Shown: piece by piece, positions 28,399 through 36,690 of the stretch
How the letters are laid out: each line of letters starts with the position of its first letter
Numbering within the stretch: position 1 is the first letter of the stretch
Source of the DNA: Vibrio sp. SCSIO 43136
GTDB taxonomy: Bacteria; Pseudomonadota; Gammaproteobacteria; Enterobacterales; Vibrionaceae
Length of the DNA stretch: 64,000 bases
Assembly: GCF_023716565.1 (NCBI RefSeq)
Contig: NZ_CP071849.1
Span: 1,116,001-1,180,000 of the forward strand
Direction: 5' to 3'
Position numbers and translations under genes: made by a program
The notes under the pieces: generated by a model
The model's database searches: none
The model's input: only the letters and a program-made list of their open reading frames with translations
Told to the model about the DNA's origin: nothing

Positions 28399-28419
28399 AG
28401 CTATATTCCTTACAAACTA

Positions 28420-28439
28420 AAGGCGGGATAACCCGCCTT
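28420..28439 (-). terminator. Intercistronic hairpin between YfcC and hydrolase genes
   Basis: A perfect 8-bp stem AAGGCGGG / CCCGCCTT. The minus-strand tail (TAGTTTGT) is poor in T, so it is more likely an attenuator or 3'-end protector than a full terminator. Confidence 0.55.
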
Positions 28440-28460
28440 CAAAACTTTTTTCTATTGGGA

Positions 28461-29999
28461 TTAATTGTAACCCATTACCTGTGCGCCCATCACTACGATG
28501 CTCGAAATCACGAATAAAAGCAGCACAAATCGCCATACAAATCGAGCCCAGTTGCCCCAGTCGATGCGGCATACACCTAAAGTAGCCATTAGCGCCGCTG
28601 ACGTCGGAACAATCAAGTTAGTGAAACCATCTCCCAATTGGAAAGCAAGCACTGCAACTTGGCGAGATACTCCTGCGATATCAGCAAGAGGCGCTAAAAG
28701 TGGCATAGTTAGCGCCGCTTGACCCGAGCCAGAGGTCACGAAAAAGTTAAAGATAGACTGAAATGCATACATCAACCATGCAGAAGCAACATCCGGTAGG
28801 CCTGCAATCATACCACCAGCCCCATTCAGCAATGAGTTAAGCACTGTTGCTTCATCTGTTGCACCACCACCTAAAAGTAGCAGCACACCTTGGGCGCAGC
28901 CTACAAGTAGCGCTGGTGCCAACATCATGCCAGCGCCTTCTTTAAAGGATGCGGCAATATCATTAAGTGTCATGTCATTTAGACGGAATACAACACCAAT
29001 CAGACCCGCAACAATACCCATAGTAAAGAATTGAGAGGCGATTTCCGGAATATACCATGCGTGTAAAACAACACCCCACACTACCCAAGACATCGCTGCA
29101 ATCACGGTTAGAATGACGAGCGTATCACCCAAGTTCCAACGGGATTGTGTTTGCTCAAGCGCTTTATCGCGGAAGTATTGGTCAGATTCATAACTAAACG
29201 ACTGCTTGGCATCACGCTTCACTTTGCTTGCGTAATGCATCACAAATGCAATACCAATCAGGGTATAAATAACCCATAGCACCATACGCAAGTGCATGCC
29301 TGACAACACTGGAATACCCGAGATACCTTGAGCAATAGCAACCGAGAATGGGTTCATCCAAGACGATGCAAAACCAATCTGGGTAGCGCCGTAGGTCACC
29401 ATGGCGGTAATGATACCGTCATAACCAAGACGAACCATAAGTGGTGCGATGATAATGGCAAACGCAATCGCCTCTTCACCCATACCAAAAACAGCGCCAC
29501 CTAGAGAGAAAAGAAGAAATAATACTGGAATGAATAGCGCTTCACTGCCTTTGGTTTTGTCGATCAGTCGCAAAATACCGTTATCAATCGTGCCTGTGCG
29601 CATAAGCACACCAAACGCACCACCGATCACTAGCATGAACATGATAACGCCGATAGCGCTACCCCACTTTGAGCCTGAGACCAAGCCCTCAAAAGTGAAG
29701 TTCATCAACCCAATGCCGCCGTGGGCTGCGAACAAGCTAACTGACTTATAAACCAGTTCACCGTTCTCATCTGTTGCATACGCAAATGAACTCGGGTCGA
29801 TAACCGTTCGGCTCTTTTCTGCACCATCAACCACAAAAGTTACTTGCTGGGTTTCAAATTGACCCGCAGGCACAATGTAGGTCACTGCGGCAGCGATTAG
29901 GCCAACAATAAAGATCAAGATCAAAGTGTCTGGCATTTGCCAGGTTTTGTTCTGAGTCTCGGTTTGATTTTCGATAGGAGTAACAGTTTGGCTCATCAT
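28461..29999 (-). CDS. yfcC: YfcC family transporter (C4-dicarboxylate / basic amino acid type carrier)
   Basis: A 512-residue membrane protein with about twelve hydrophobic segments. The N-terminal TM carries DTLILIFIVGLIAAAVTYIVPAG-type sequence, and GMGEEAIAFAIIIAPLMVRLG and SGSGQAALTMPLLAPLAD are diagnostic for YfcC. Members are secondary carriers; the substrate is not settled. Two Met codons open the frame. It is the first gene of an operon with the AstE-like hydrolase. Its promoter lies in an approximately 400-base divergent gap. Confidence 0.88.
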   Translation of the reverse strand: MMSQTVTPIENQTETQNKTWQMPDTLILIFIVGLIAAAVTYIVPAGQFETQQVTFVVDGAEKSRTVIDPSSFAYATDENGELVYKSVSLFAAHGGIGLMNFTFEGLVSGSKWGSAIGVIMFMLVIGGAFGVLMRTGTIDNGILRLIDKTKGSEALFIPVLFLLFSLGGAVFGMGEEAIAFAIIIAPLMVRLGYDGIITAMVTYGATQIGFASSWMNPFSVAIAQGISGIPVLSGMHLRMVLWVIYTLIGIAFVMHYASKVKRDAKQSFSYESDQYFRDKALEQTQSRWNLGDTLVILTVIAAMSWVVWGVVLHAWYIPEIASQFFTMGIVAGLIGVVFRLNDMTLNDIAASFKEGAGMMLAPALLVGCAQGVLLLLGGGATDEATVLNSLLNGAGGMIAGLPDVASAWLMYAFQSIFNFFVTSGSGQAALTMPLLAPLADIAGVSRQVAVLAFQLGDGFTNLIVPTSAALMATLGVCRIDWGNWARFVWRFVLLLFVISSIVVMGAQVMGYN

Positions 30000-30402
30000 T
30001 CCATGCCGTTAGTTAAAGATGGCAGGAAATATCGTCCAAACAGAATAAAAAGTCAATTAAAGCCATATAAATAGCACTTAACACCAATAAATCAACCGAA
30101 ATACATAACAAAAAGCCATCAATAAGACACAATTGAAACAATATCCCTACCACTAGATCACACAAATAAAACCATGTGATAAATTATTCTGAGCATAAAT
30201 AGATGCGAACTGCCCATTATCTCATGTTGTGCACCTTGAAATAATGCGGTGATCTAAGGCTACAACAAGTTGCTGATAGCTAGGGCGAGGCCAAATTGTC
30301 CATAAAAGCTCAGTACTCCCCAAATATTTTTCGCTACACTTGAAAGATTCCATGCAACGAAGCGCTCTATAGATATAAGAAACTTAAAATCCAGAGGTGC
30401 AT
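30000..30402. other. Divergent intergenic region, YfcC / glutaredoxin genes
   Basis: About 400 AT-rich bases with the promoters of both genes. The everted pair ATCACA ... TGTGAT (around 30154-30180) does not match the CRP spacing. No RNA gene was recognised. Confidence 0.4.
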
Positions 30403-31020
30403 ATGACCAATCCAATCAAAATCACTTTATATCGCTGGGGTGGCGAATGGGGTCCATTCAAAGTAAAAATACCGTGTGGGGAGTGTACCCTCACTAAAGA
30501 TATCCTTGCAGATACATTGGAAAATGAACTTGCAGGTATCCCAGTTGAGATAGAGACAAAAGATTGGTTATCACACTGGTGGGAGCCGCTAAAAGTAGGT
30601 GCATGGCATGCCCCGATTGTTATGGTTGAGGGCAAAGTCATTAGCCAAGGTGAAGCACTTAATCGAGGTGTGTTGGTACAATCCATCATAGAACAGTGGA
30701 CCCAACGCGATTCTCTAAAAGGTAATATTGTTTTTGGTAAAGCAACTTGCCCGTATTGTGTGAAAGCCAAAGCTAAACTCGATGAGTTGGGTATTCGCTA
30801 TCAATACTATGATGTTGTTAAAGACAGTGCGGCACTGTATCGCATGATTCCAGAAGTCAAAGCGATCATTGGTCAGAAGACCCCCGTGACGGTGCCGCAG
30901 ATCTGGCTTGATGGGCAATATGTTGGCGGCTTTGATAATTTAGAGGCGCATGTAGCGTCGGGAAAGGTTGCGACACCACCAGATAACGTGGTCGACTTGG
31001 ACAAAACCAAAGTAAGTTAA
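30403..31020 (+). CDS. Two-domain glutaredoxin-like protein
   Basis: A 205-residue protein. The C-terminal half (about residues 110-190) is a glutaredoxin with active site CPYC in KATCPYCVKAKAKLDELG and the glutathione-binding TVPQIWLDGQYVGGFDN. The N-terminal half has a thioredoxin-like strand pattern with a second dicysteine motif, CGEC, near residue 25, suggesting a fused or duplicated redox domain. SD AGAGG is five bases before ATG 30403; an in-frame GTG sits two codons earlier. It is followed by a terminator. Function: probably glutathione-dependent disulfide reduction or a specific partner. Confidence 0.85.
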   Translation: MTNPIKITLYRWGGEWGPFKVKIPCGECTLTKDILADTLENELAGIPVEIETKDWLSHWWEPLKVGAWHAPIVMVEGKVISQGEALNRGVLVQSIIEQWTQRDSLKGNIVFGKATCPYCVKAKAKLDELGIRYQYYDVVKDSAALYRMIPEVKAIIGQKTPVTVPQIWLDGQYVGGFDNLEAHVASGKVATPPDNVVDLDKTKVS

Positions 31021-31041
31021 TTCTTCCTCTCTACAAAAAAT

Positions 31042-31067
31042 AAACCCTCAGCATTTGCCGAGGGTTT
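31042..31067 (+). terminator. Terminator after the glutaredoxin gene
   Basis: Stem AAACCCTC / GAGGGTTT (31042-31049 with 31060-31067), with inner pairing in the loop; followed by CAATTCTTT. Confidence 0.65.
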
Positions 31068-31103
31068 CAATTCTTTATCATTCCGTTGATCATCATTTTT
31101 ACC

Positions 31104-31244
31104 TTACTTTTTAAGCATTTTTTTCAGCTTTGTTAGCAAAGTAGAACCTTGCTTACGCACAACTGGCTTTCCGTAAAGTTTTTCGTGTAGCATTTGTTGA
31201 GCAACGTGGTTTGCGATGTATACAGAACCTAGATCAAAACCCAT
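31104..31244 (-). CDS. Small basic protein, 46 aa, unrecognised
   Basis: A short gene: a 46-residue protein starting MGFDLGSVYIANHV, with middle QQMLHEKLYGKPVVRKQ and a strongly basic helical tail (LLTKLKKMLKK). AGAGGT lies six bases before the ATG at 31244; a second ATG at 31247 immediately precedes it. The tail is amphipathic and could bind membrane or nucleic acid. The gene is divergent from the patatin gene, with a 17-bp palindrome between them. No family recognised. Confidence 0.7.
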   Translation of the reverse strand: MGFDLGSVYIANHVAQQMLHEKLYGKPVVRKQGSTLLTKLKKMLKK

Positions 31245-31332
31245 CATTTACCTCTATATTTTGTAATTTGCTTTCAATGACGTGAATTTTACGCCGAATT
31301 ACATCAATTACAAGACATAGATCACATTAATT

Positions 31333-31349
31333 ATGTAATTAAATTACAT
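31333..31349. promoter_or_regulatory. 17-bp palindrome, candidate operator
   Basis: ATGTAATT-A-AATTACAT is a perfect palindrome centred on 31341, between the small protein gene and the patatin gene. ATTACA half-sites recur nearby (around 31299-31312), which suggests a cooperatively bound regulator. The factor is not identified. Confidence 0.5.
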
Positions 31350-31416
31350 TAAATGGATTTAATTCGAGTTATGAGCTGGTTCGAGATGATCCTCTGAGAT
31401 AAATAGGAATTTAACG

Positions 31417-32292
31417 ATGGCAAAGAATATTTCACTAGTCTTGGGCAGTGGTGGCGCAAGAGGGTTGACTCATGTGGGGATCATTCATTGGTTAAGAGAG
31501 CACGACTTCGAGATTCAATCGATTTCAGGTTGTTCTATCGGGGCACTCATCGGTGGAGTATATGCCGCTGGAAAGCTTGATGAATTCGAAAAATGGGTCA
31601 CCAATATCGATCAAATGGACATGGCAATGCTTCTTGACCTCTCTTGGGAGTCCAGTGGCATGTTTAAAGGTGACAAAATCATCGAGACACTTAGAGATCT
31701 CATCGGTGATATCGCCATTGAAGATCTACCGATCAAATTTACCGCAGTTGCCGCTAATGTCGCTGAAGAGAAAGAAGTATGGATACAGTCTGGGTCTCTA
31801 TTTGATGCCATTCGTGCTTCGATCTCACTGCCACTGTTCTTCACGCCCCATACCATCAATGGTGTTGAGCTCATTGATGGTGGCGTGCTCAACCCTGTGC
31901 CCATTGCGCCAACGTTTGGTGATAAAACTGAACTAACTATCGCTGTGAACTTGGGAGGTGAACCAGAAATAAAACCAACAGCACTCCCTCAATTACTGCA
32001 AGAGCACAATGACAGCAAACTTCATCAGAAAATTTCAAAGTTTATCGATAACTTAAGTATCAGTGTGAAAAACAAAATGAGTTTCAACTTCGCAGCTTAT
32101 GACATAGCTAACCAGGCATTTGATGCAATGCAATCGACCATTGCACGACAAAAGCTTGCAGCCTACCCTGCTGACATCACTCTTAAAGTTCCCCGTAATG
32201 CTTGTGGAACCCTAGAATTTGAACGTTCTAGAGAAATGATTAAACGAGGCTATAAGCTTGCTTCGGTAGAGCTCGGGAACAAATTTCTATAA
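31417..32292 (+). CDS. Patatin-like phospholipase (RssA-like)
   Basis: A 291-residue serine hydrolase with the patatin layout: oxyanion loop GSGGARGLTHVG (residues 10-21), nucleophile motif GCSIG (GxSxG) near residue 41, and the catalytic Asp in IDGGVLNPVP near residue 155. No signal peptide, so a cytoplasmic lipase or esterase of the RssA type. The lipid substrate is unknown. It is followed by a terminator shared with the convergent gene. Confidence 0.92.
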   Translation: MAKNISLVLGSGGARGLTHVGIIHWLREHDFEIQSISGCSIGALIGGVYAAGKLDEFEKWVTNIDQMDMAMLLDLSWESSGMFKGDKIIETLRDLIGDIAIEDLPIKFTAVAANVAEEKEVWIQSGSLFDAIRASISLPLFFTPHTINGVELIDGGVLNPVPIAPTFGDKTELTIAVNLGGEPEIKPTALPQLLQEHNDSKLHQKISKFIDNLSISVKNKMSFNFAAYDIANQAFDAMQSTIARQKLAAYPADITLKVPRNACGTLEFERSREMIKRGYKLASVELGNKFL

Positions 32293-32296
32293 CGAA

Positions 32297-32334
32297 AACG
32301 GCCGCTCCAAATTCTGCAGCGGCCGTTCCGTTTT
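32297..32334. terminator. Terminator, patatin / 116-aa protein genes
   Basis: A perfect 10-bp stem AACGGCCGCT / AGCGGCCGTT, followed by CCGTTTT on the plus strand. Confidence 0.75.
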
Positions 32335-32347
32335 ACGCACTTGAGCG

Positions 32348-32698
32348 TTAGCGACGCTTAGGCTGGCGATAGGTACGACCTGCCGCTTGATAAACGTCTT
32401 TTGCTTTAATTTCGAACATAGCGTAGAAGAACCAAGCGACAAACACGATTACATCTTCGTCTTCATTCATGACGTGTTCAACATACTCTTGCTCAACACC
32501 GTCATCATTCTGGTCAGTAGTCACGTGGTAAATACGTTTTTCACCTTCAACTTCCGCAAGTGCGAACTGGCCAGTTAAAGATTGAGCGGCTTCCGAGACA
32601 TTTTCATCTTCACACTGCTTAAGTAGCTCTAGCGCTTGTGGTAAGTTTTCACATTCACATAGTGACGTCACTAGAGTTTCGAACTGTTGTTGTTCCAT
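32348..32698 (-). CDS. Acidic unknown protein (116 aa)
   Basis: A 116-residue acidic protein. The N-terminus is helical and Glu/Cys-rich (TSLCECENLPQALELLKQCE); the middle has an acidic patch with the run NEDEDVIVFVAWFFYAMFE; and the C-terminus is basic (GRTYRQPKRR). No signal peptide or membrane segment that is convincing. The frame is open to 32740, but GGGGAG six bases before the ATG at 32698 sets the start. No family recognised. The compact charge partition suggests a small folded regulator or adaptor, but this is speculation. Confidence 0.75.
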   Translation of the reverse strand: MEQQQFETLVTSLCECENLPQALELLKQCEDENVSEAAQSLTGQFALAEVEGEKRIYHVTTDQNDDGVEQEYVEHVMNEDEDVIVFVAWFFYAMFEIKAKDVYQAAGRTYRQPKRR

Positions 32699-32921
32699 TA
32701 TGGTCTCCCCATTGAATTGCGCGCATTGTAACGACTCCACATGCGCTCAACAAGTACGCATGAGCTCACATATCTGTTTTATCGTCACCGAAAGTGCTGC
32801 AACTCACGTTACAAGTATTAATAATGATAACCTACCAATACAAATTACAAATCCAACTACCATGTTACATTCGGACATGAAATAATCGCCGTTTGATAAA
32901 TCATTAAATCAAAGACTTAGA

Positions 32922-34499
32922 GTGAAGTTGTTCAGCCGTATTCAAATTACTGTGATAGTTGTAACCTTTTTTGTAGGGTGCATGATCACGTCACTACTAT
33001 TTGGTGTCACTCTAAAATCAGAACAACAAGTTGTTGATGATAAGCAGCATAAAATATCCAAAGCGACTGCTGAGAAAGCGCAGCACTTCCTAGATATATC
33101 AAGTCGAGTGCTCTCTTCTTACGCTGGACTGTTTTACTCACAACAAGCCATTACTCGCGAGGAGTTTTCTGAGTTTTCTCAAATACTTCTCGCAAAAAAC
33201 TCCACCATCGAAGCTATTCAATGGGCTCCTGTGATCAAGGCTGAAAACCGTTCTGAACTTGAGCAAGAACTACAACAATCAGGCTTTGCACATCAAGGTT
33301 TTGTCGCTGTGGATAAGGGTGCTTTAAGTGTCACGCCTGCCGAAGAACAATCATTCCATGTACCGATTTTATTCTCCGAACCGGTGAAATTACACGGTTC
33401 GGTGATTGGTCTTGACCTCAATCAGCGTAGTGGGTCTATCGAGGCGATGGACTACGCATCACGCTATGGCGAGATTGCAACGTCTGCTTTGTTTACCCCT
33501 ATCCAAGCCAAAGACCATAGTGAATATATAGCACTCTATTACCCGATTTATCATGGTAAAGCGCTGCAAGAAATCAATAGCCAAGTAAGCTTTCCCCCAG
33601 CCAATCTGCGCGGTTTTGTTGTGGCCCTCATCAATCCAAATGACATTATTAACCGAGTACTCCCACTACCCGACGCCACGATTTCTTTAGTTGATGTGGC
33701 CAATACCCCCGAACATGCATTGGCTGCTAGCGAGTTACCACAAGGGGTATATCGCTTTGACCTACACCTAGGAAATCGTCAGTTTGCACTGCATCTGAAT
33801 CTGCCAGAACCCAAAGTCGCAGCCTGGACCCCTACCTTAGTGCTGGTCGCTTTTGGTTTGTTGACGTTAGTAGTTGTATCAGCCATTGCAATCAGTTTCC
33901 GCCAGACGGCAATGGTGACAAGAGCCAACTCTAAACTTGAAATACAAAAACAAGAGCTTCACCAATTGGCGATGACGGACGCCCTCACTGGCCTACCAAA
34001 TCGATTACTGCTCAAACACAAAGCGACACAAGCGATGGAACGCTCAACGTTTGGGTATGCGGTTGGTTTAATCGACTTAGATAACTTCAAGTTCATTAAC
34101 GATATATATGGCCACCAAACAGGCGATCTGTTTCTACGACAAATCGCTCGGGCCCTTGACAAGGAACTCAACAAAATTGGCTTTGTTGCTCGACTTGGTG
34201 GTGATGAGTTTGTTTTTGTCATTGAGCAAATTGGTTGCGAAGCGCAGTTGGAAGAAGTGTTAAGACCGCTAATGGAGCGTCTGCGTGGTGTATGCCGAGA
34301 AGTATGCCCAGAGCAAAGTGAAAGCTGCGTAACGGCAAGTATCGGAGTGGTAATGTCTCAACACCCAAGTGGCTTTGAGGGTATGTTGCAAAAGGCGGAT
34401 GAGGCAATGTATCAAGCCAAAAACCTAGGCAAGAATGGTTACGTTATCCGTGACATAAGCGCAGAAAAAGAAAACCCCACTTCACGAGAAGTGGGGTAA
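32922..34499 (+). CDS. Diguanylate cyclase with CHASE sensor
   Basis: A 525-residue membrane protein: TM1 about residues 7-28, a periplasmic CHASE-type domain to about 300 (ending near LYYPIYHGKALQE for its core), TM2 about 305-328, and a GGDEF domain. Active site GGDEF in ARLGGDEFVFVIE; metal block GLIDLDNFKFINDIYGHQTGD intact. There is no RxxD inhibitory site: NKIG occupies that position. GTG start with a weak SD. The last codons lie in the arm of a hairpin that functions as a terminator on the opposite strand. Confidence 0.93.
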   Translation: MKLFSRIQITVIVVTFFVGCMITSLLFGVTLKSEQQVVDDKQHKISKATAEKAQHFLDISSRVLSSYAGLFYSQQAITREEFSEFSQILLAKNSTIEAIQWAPVIKAENRSELEQELQQSGFAHQGFVAVDKGALSVTPAEEQSFHVPILFSEPVKLHGSVIGLDLNQRSGSIEAMDYASRYGEIATSALFTPIQAKDHSEYIALYYPIYHGKALQEINSQVSFPPANLRGFVVALINPNDIINRVLPLPDATISLVDVANTPEHALAASELPQGVYRFDLHLGNRQFALHLNLPEPKVAAWTPTLVLVAFGLLTLVVVSAIAISFRQTAMVTRANSKLEIQKQELHQLAMTDALTGLPNRLLLKHKATQAMERSTFGYAVGLIDLDNFKFINDIYGHQTGDLFLRQIARALDKELNKIGFVARLGGDEFVFVIEQIGCEAQLEEVLRPLMERLRGVCREVCPEQSESCVTASIGVVMSQHPSGFEGMLQKADEAMYQAKNLGKNGYVIRDISAEKENPTSREVG

Positions 34500-34683
34500 A
34501 GATTCACTTATAGCTTATTGTTGCTATTTATCTGTATTCAAAAATGTCCGTACGAATACCACCTTTCCTTGGAAGCTTTCCTTACGCGCCATCCTAAGCG
34601 GTGTCCTGAAATAATCCTTCTCTATCCGAGTCATTCGAATAGGCTTTCATCCTGAAAGTGTCCTAACCAACGTCCTAACGTTA
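34464..34683 (-). ncRNA. Candidate CsrB/RsmZ-type CsrA-sequestering sRNA
   Basis: The minus strand holds eight AGGA motifs within 111 bases (plus-strand TCCT at 34566, 34579, 34592, 34604, 34615, 34650, 34661 and 34673), plus two further GGA. At least three sit in hairpin loops: AACG-TTAGGA-CGTT, CTTTC-AGGA-TGAAAG and CGC-TTAGGATG-GCG. A longer 8-bp stem, CTATTCGA / TCGGATAG, separates two groups. TATTAT (34694-34689) gives a -10 and a likely start near 34683. The transcript would end at the CCCCACTTC hairpin (34474-34497), which has a T-run on the minus strand only. The AGGA density and loop placement match CsrB, CsrC and RsmX/Y/Z. The 3' end is antisense to the last codons of the CHASE-GGDEF gene. 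Transcription is unproven. Confidence 0.68.
34474..34497 (-). terminator. Terminator of the candidate sRNA (inside the GGDEF gene 3' end)
   Basis: A perfect 10-bp stem with loop ACGA. The minus-strand tail is TTTTCTTTTT; the plus-strand tail is AAAGATTC, not a terminator. Direction therefore favours a minus-strand transcript. Confidence 0.8.
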
Positions 34684-35093
34684 AGAACATAATACCTATT
34701 CATTAGCACAAAAAAATCCGCTCAGTTCACTTTTTTCAATGCTTATAGATTCATACATCCAAAAAAATCACGAAATTTCAGTAACTAAAAACAATCAATA
34801 GATTTTCTCAGTAACTCAGCAGCATTTTTTCCTACACTCTAAAGGGCAGATCTCTTACAACCATGATTGCATTACCACTGCTTTTACCGCCCTGATAGAT
34901 TAACAATAAATTTACAATCGACTATTCATTACACAATCAACAGTGCTTAAAACTGAATATTTAGTATTTTTTATTGAATAGTCTTTCATTTAATCTTCAT
35001 TGCAGGTATTCTTGCCAATAATGAATAAGTAGCACCAATAAGTGCATAATAAGTCCCTTACGGGTCGTTCTCGCAGTCACAGAGATAGTCACT
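34684..35093. other. Intergenic region between candidate sRNA and YjiH
   Basis: About 410 AT-rich bases holding the presumed sRNA promoter (-10 at 34689-34694) and the promoter of the YjiH gene. A TGTAAG half-site on the minus strand (34853-34858) recalls a GacA/UvrY box, but its second half is poor. Confidence 0.4.
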
Positions 35094-36464
35094 ATGGATA
35101 CACCAACAAAAACTGCTTTGCCGCCTAGCTCAAAAGGCACATTTTTAACCTTTTTGATCCCATCGCTTATTGGTTTGTTCCTTTTCATGGCACCAGTTAG
35201 CTATGACGGTAACATCACCATTCCGGTTGCGATTTTAGCCAAATTCCTTACGGGTGCGTTAGAAGGCAGCTTGGTTGCGATTGTAACCACTGTGATTGCA
35301 TTTATGTCTGTGGCAACTATCTATAACAAAGTAGCTAAACCTGCATTTATCGCAAACAGCCCGTTTTTAGATACCTTATTTAACCCAAGTCCCCTTTGGT
35401 TTGCCGTTCGAATCATTGGGGGTATTGCGGTGCTTCTTACTTTCTTCCAAGTTGGCCCAGAAGCTATTTGGGAGGAGAATACAGGGGGACTCGTACTTGA
35501 GGGACTGCTACCAACGTTATTTGCTGTATTTATTTTCGCAGGCCTTCTTTTACCTCTTTTGCTTAACTTTGGCCTACTTGAACTTATGGGTACTTTGTTG
35601 AGTAAAGTGATGCGTCCACTATTCAACCTACCAGGTCGTAGTGCGATCGACTGTATGGCGTCTTGGCTTGGCGATGGCAGTGTTGGTATCTTGTTGACCA
35701 GTAAGCAGTATGAAAACAACTTTTATACCCAGCGCGAGGCAGCAGTAGTAGGCACAACGTTTTCTGCAGTATCCATCACATTCAGCTTGGTCATCATCGC
35801 CCAAGTAGAACTTGAGCATCTATTCCTGCCTTTTTATGGCGCTATTTGCCTTGCAGGTTTGGTCGCTGCGGTCATTATCCCTCGCCTACCACCTCTAAGC
35901 CGCAAGAAAGATGTTTACTTTGATGGTACACCTGCTGACAAAAAAGCCAGTGATATTCCAGAAGGACATACTCACTTCTCATGGGGGATGAAGTTGGCTG
36001 TAAAACGAGCTTCTGAAGTGAAGTCGGCTAAATCAGTCGCAACAGAAGGATTGAAGAACGCCGTTGATATGGTATTTGGTGTTCTACCTGTAGTCATGGC
36101 GTTAGGCACAATCGCACTAGTTATCGCGGAGTACACACCTGTTTTTGCAATCCTAGGTAAGCCTTTCGTACCATTCTTGGAGCTATTGCAAATTCCTGAA
36201 GCGGTGAAAGCGTCGGAAACAATTGTTGTCGGTTTTGCAGATATGTTCATACCAGCAATTCTGGCAGCTTCAATCGACAGTGAACTGACACGTTTTGTCA
36301 TTGCAGCAATGTCGGTAACTCAGCTTATTTACATGTCTGAAGTCGGCGCACTGCTACTCGGCAGTAAGATCCCAGTGAACATCTTTGAGTTATTTGCGAT
36401 TTTCATCTTGCGTACCTTAATCACACTGCCTGTTATTGCTGGTGTTGCACACCTGATTTTCTAA
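35094..36464 (+). CDS. YjiH family membrane protein (nucleoside-recognition / Gate domain)
   Basis: A 456-residue membrane protein with about ten hydrophobic segments and two Gate-type (nucleoside recognition) repeats: the first around residues 165-270 (SAIDCMASWLGDGSVGILL), the second around 330-456. Family members share a fold with concentrative nucleoside carriers, but the substrate is not known. A smaller Gate-domain pair lies elsewhere in the window. It stands alone and ends in a strong terminator. Confidence 0.88.
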   Translation: MDTPTKTALPPSSKGTFLTFLIPSLIGLFLFMAPVSYDGNITIPVAILAKFLTGALEGSLVAIVTTVIAFMSVATIYNKVAKPAFIANSPFLDTLFNPSPLWFAVRIIGGIAVLLTFFQVGPEAIWEENTGGLVLEGLLPTLFAVFIFAGLLLPLLLNFGLLELMGTLLSKVMRPLFNLPGRSAIDCMASWLGDGSVGILLTSKQYENNFYTQREAAVVGTTFSAVSITFSLVIIAQVELEHLFLPFYGAICLAGLVAAVIIPRLPPLSRKKDVYFDGTPADKKASDIPEGHTHFSWGMKLAVKRASEVKSAKSVATEGLKNAVDMVFGVLPVVMALGTIALVIAEYTPVFAILGKPFVPFLELLQIPEAVKASETIVVGFADMFIPAILAASIDSELTRFVIAAMSVTQLIYMSEVGALLLGSKIPVNIFELFAIFILRTLITLPVIAGVAHLIF

Positions 36465-36481
36465 TAGGACCACTGGCTTTC

Positions 36482-36517
36482 AAAGCCCCTAACTTCGTTT
36501 GAAGTTAGGGGCTTTTT
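36482..36517 (+). terminator. Terminator after YjiH
   Basis: A 15-bp perfect stem (36482-36496 with 36501-36515) with a GTTT loop, followed by TTT. Confidence 0.95.
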
Positions 36518-36620
36518 TATTTTCGAACACTCATAACTTTCATGGACTGATCATTTAAATTGGTTATAAATGTGAAATTTTGATTAAACCACCATAAAAC
36601 ACGTAACATTTGATCGCAAA

Positions 36621-36670
36621 ATGCTCGCCTTATTGTTCGTTTGAGCATATAGTTTACTCATTCGAGCAAA
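36621..36670 (+). promoter_or_regulatory. Possible GlpR operator cluster upstream of glpD
   Basis: Three related elements occur: ATGCTCG (36621), TTGTTCGTTTGAGCAT (36633-36648) and TCATTCGAGCAAA (36658-36670). They resemble DeoR-family GlpR half-sites (TGTTCG ... GAGCAT). The match to the E. coli consensus is partial. Confidence 0.35.
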
Positions 36671-36690
36671 TTAACCGAGGAAGAACAAAA

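Noticed and set aside
30154..30180. ATCACA ... TGTGAT pair as a CRP site
   Set aside because: The half-sites are everted and the spacing is wrong for CRP (TGTGA-N6-TCACA).
34853..34858. GacA/UvrY box upstream of the candidate sRNA
   Set aside because: Only one half (TGTAAG) is good; the second half does not match CTTACA at the required spacing.
34997..35188. A 63-codon minus-strand open frame overlapping the YjiH start
   Set aside because: Overlaps the beginning of the clear YjiH gene in antisense, without a ribosome site.
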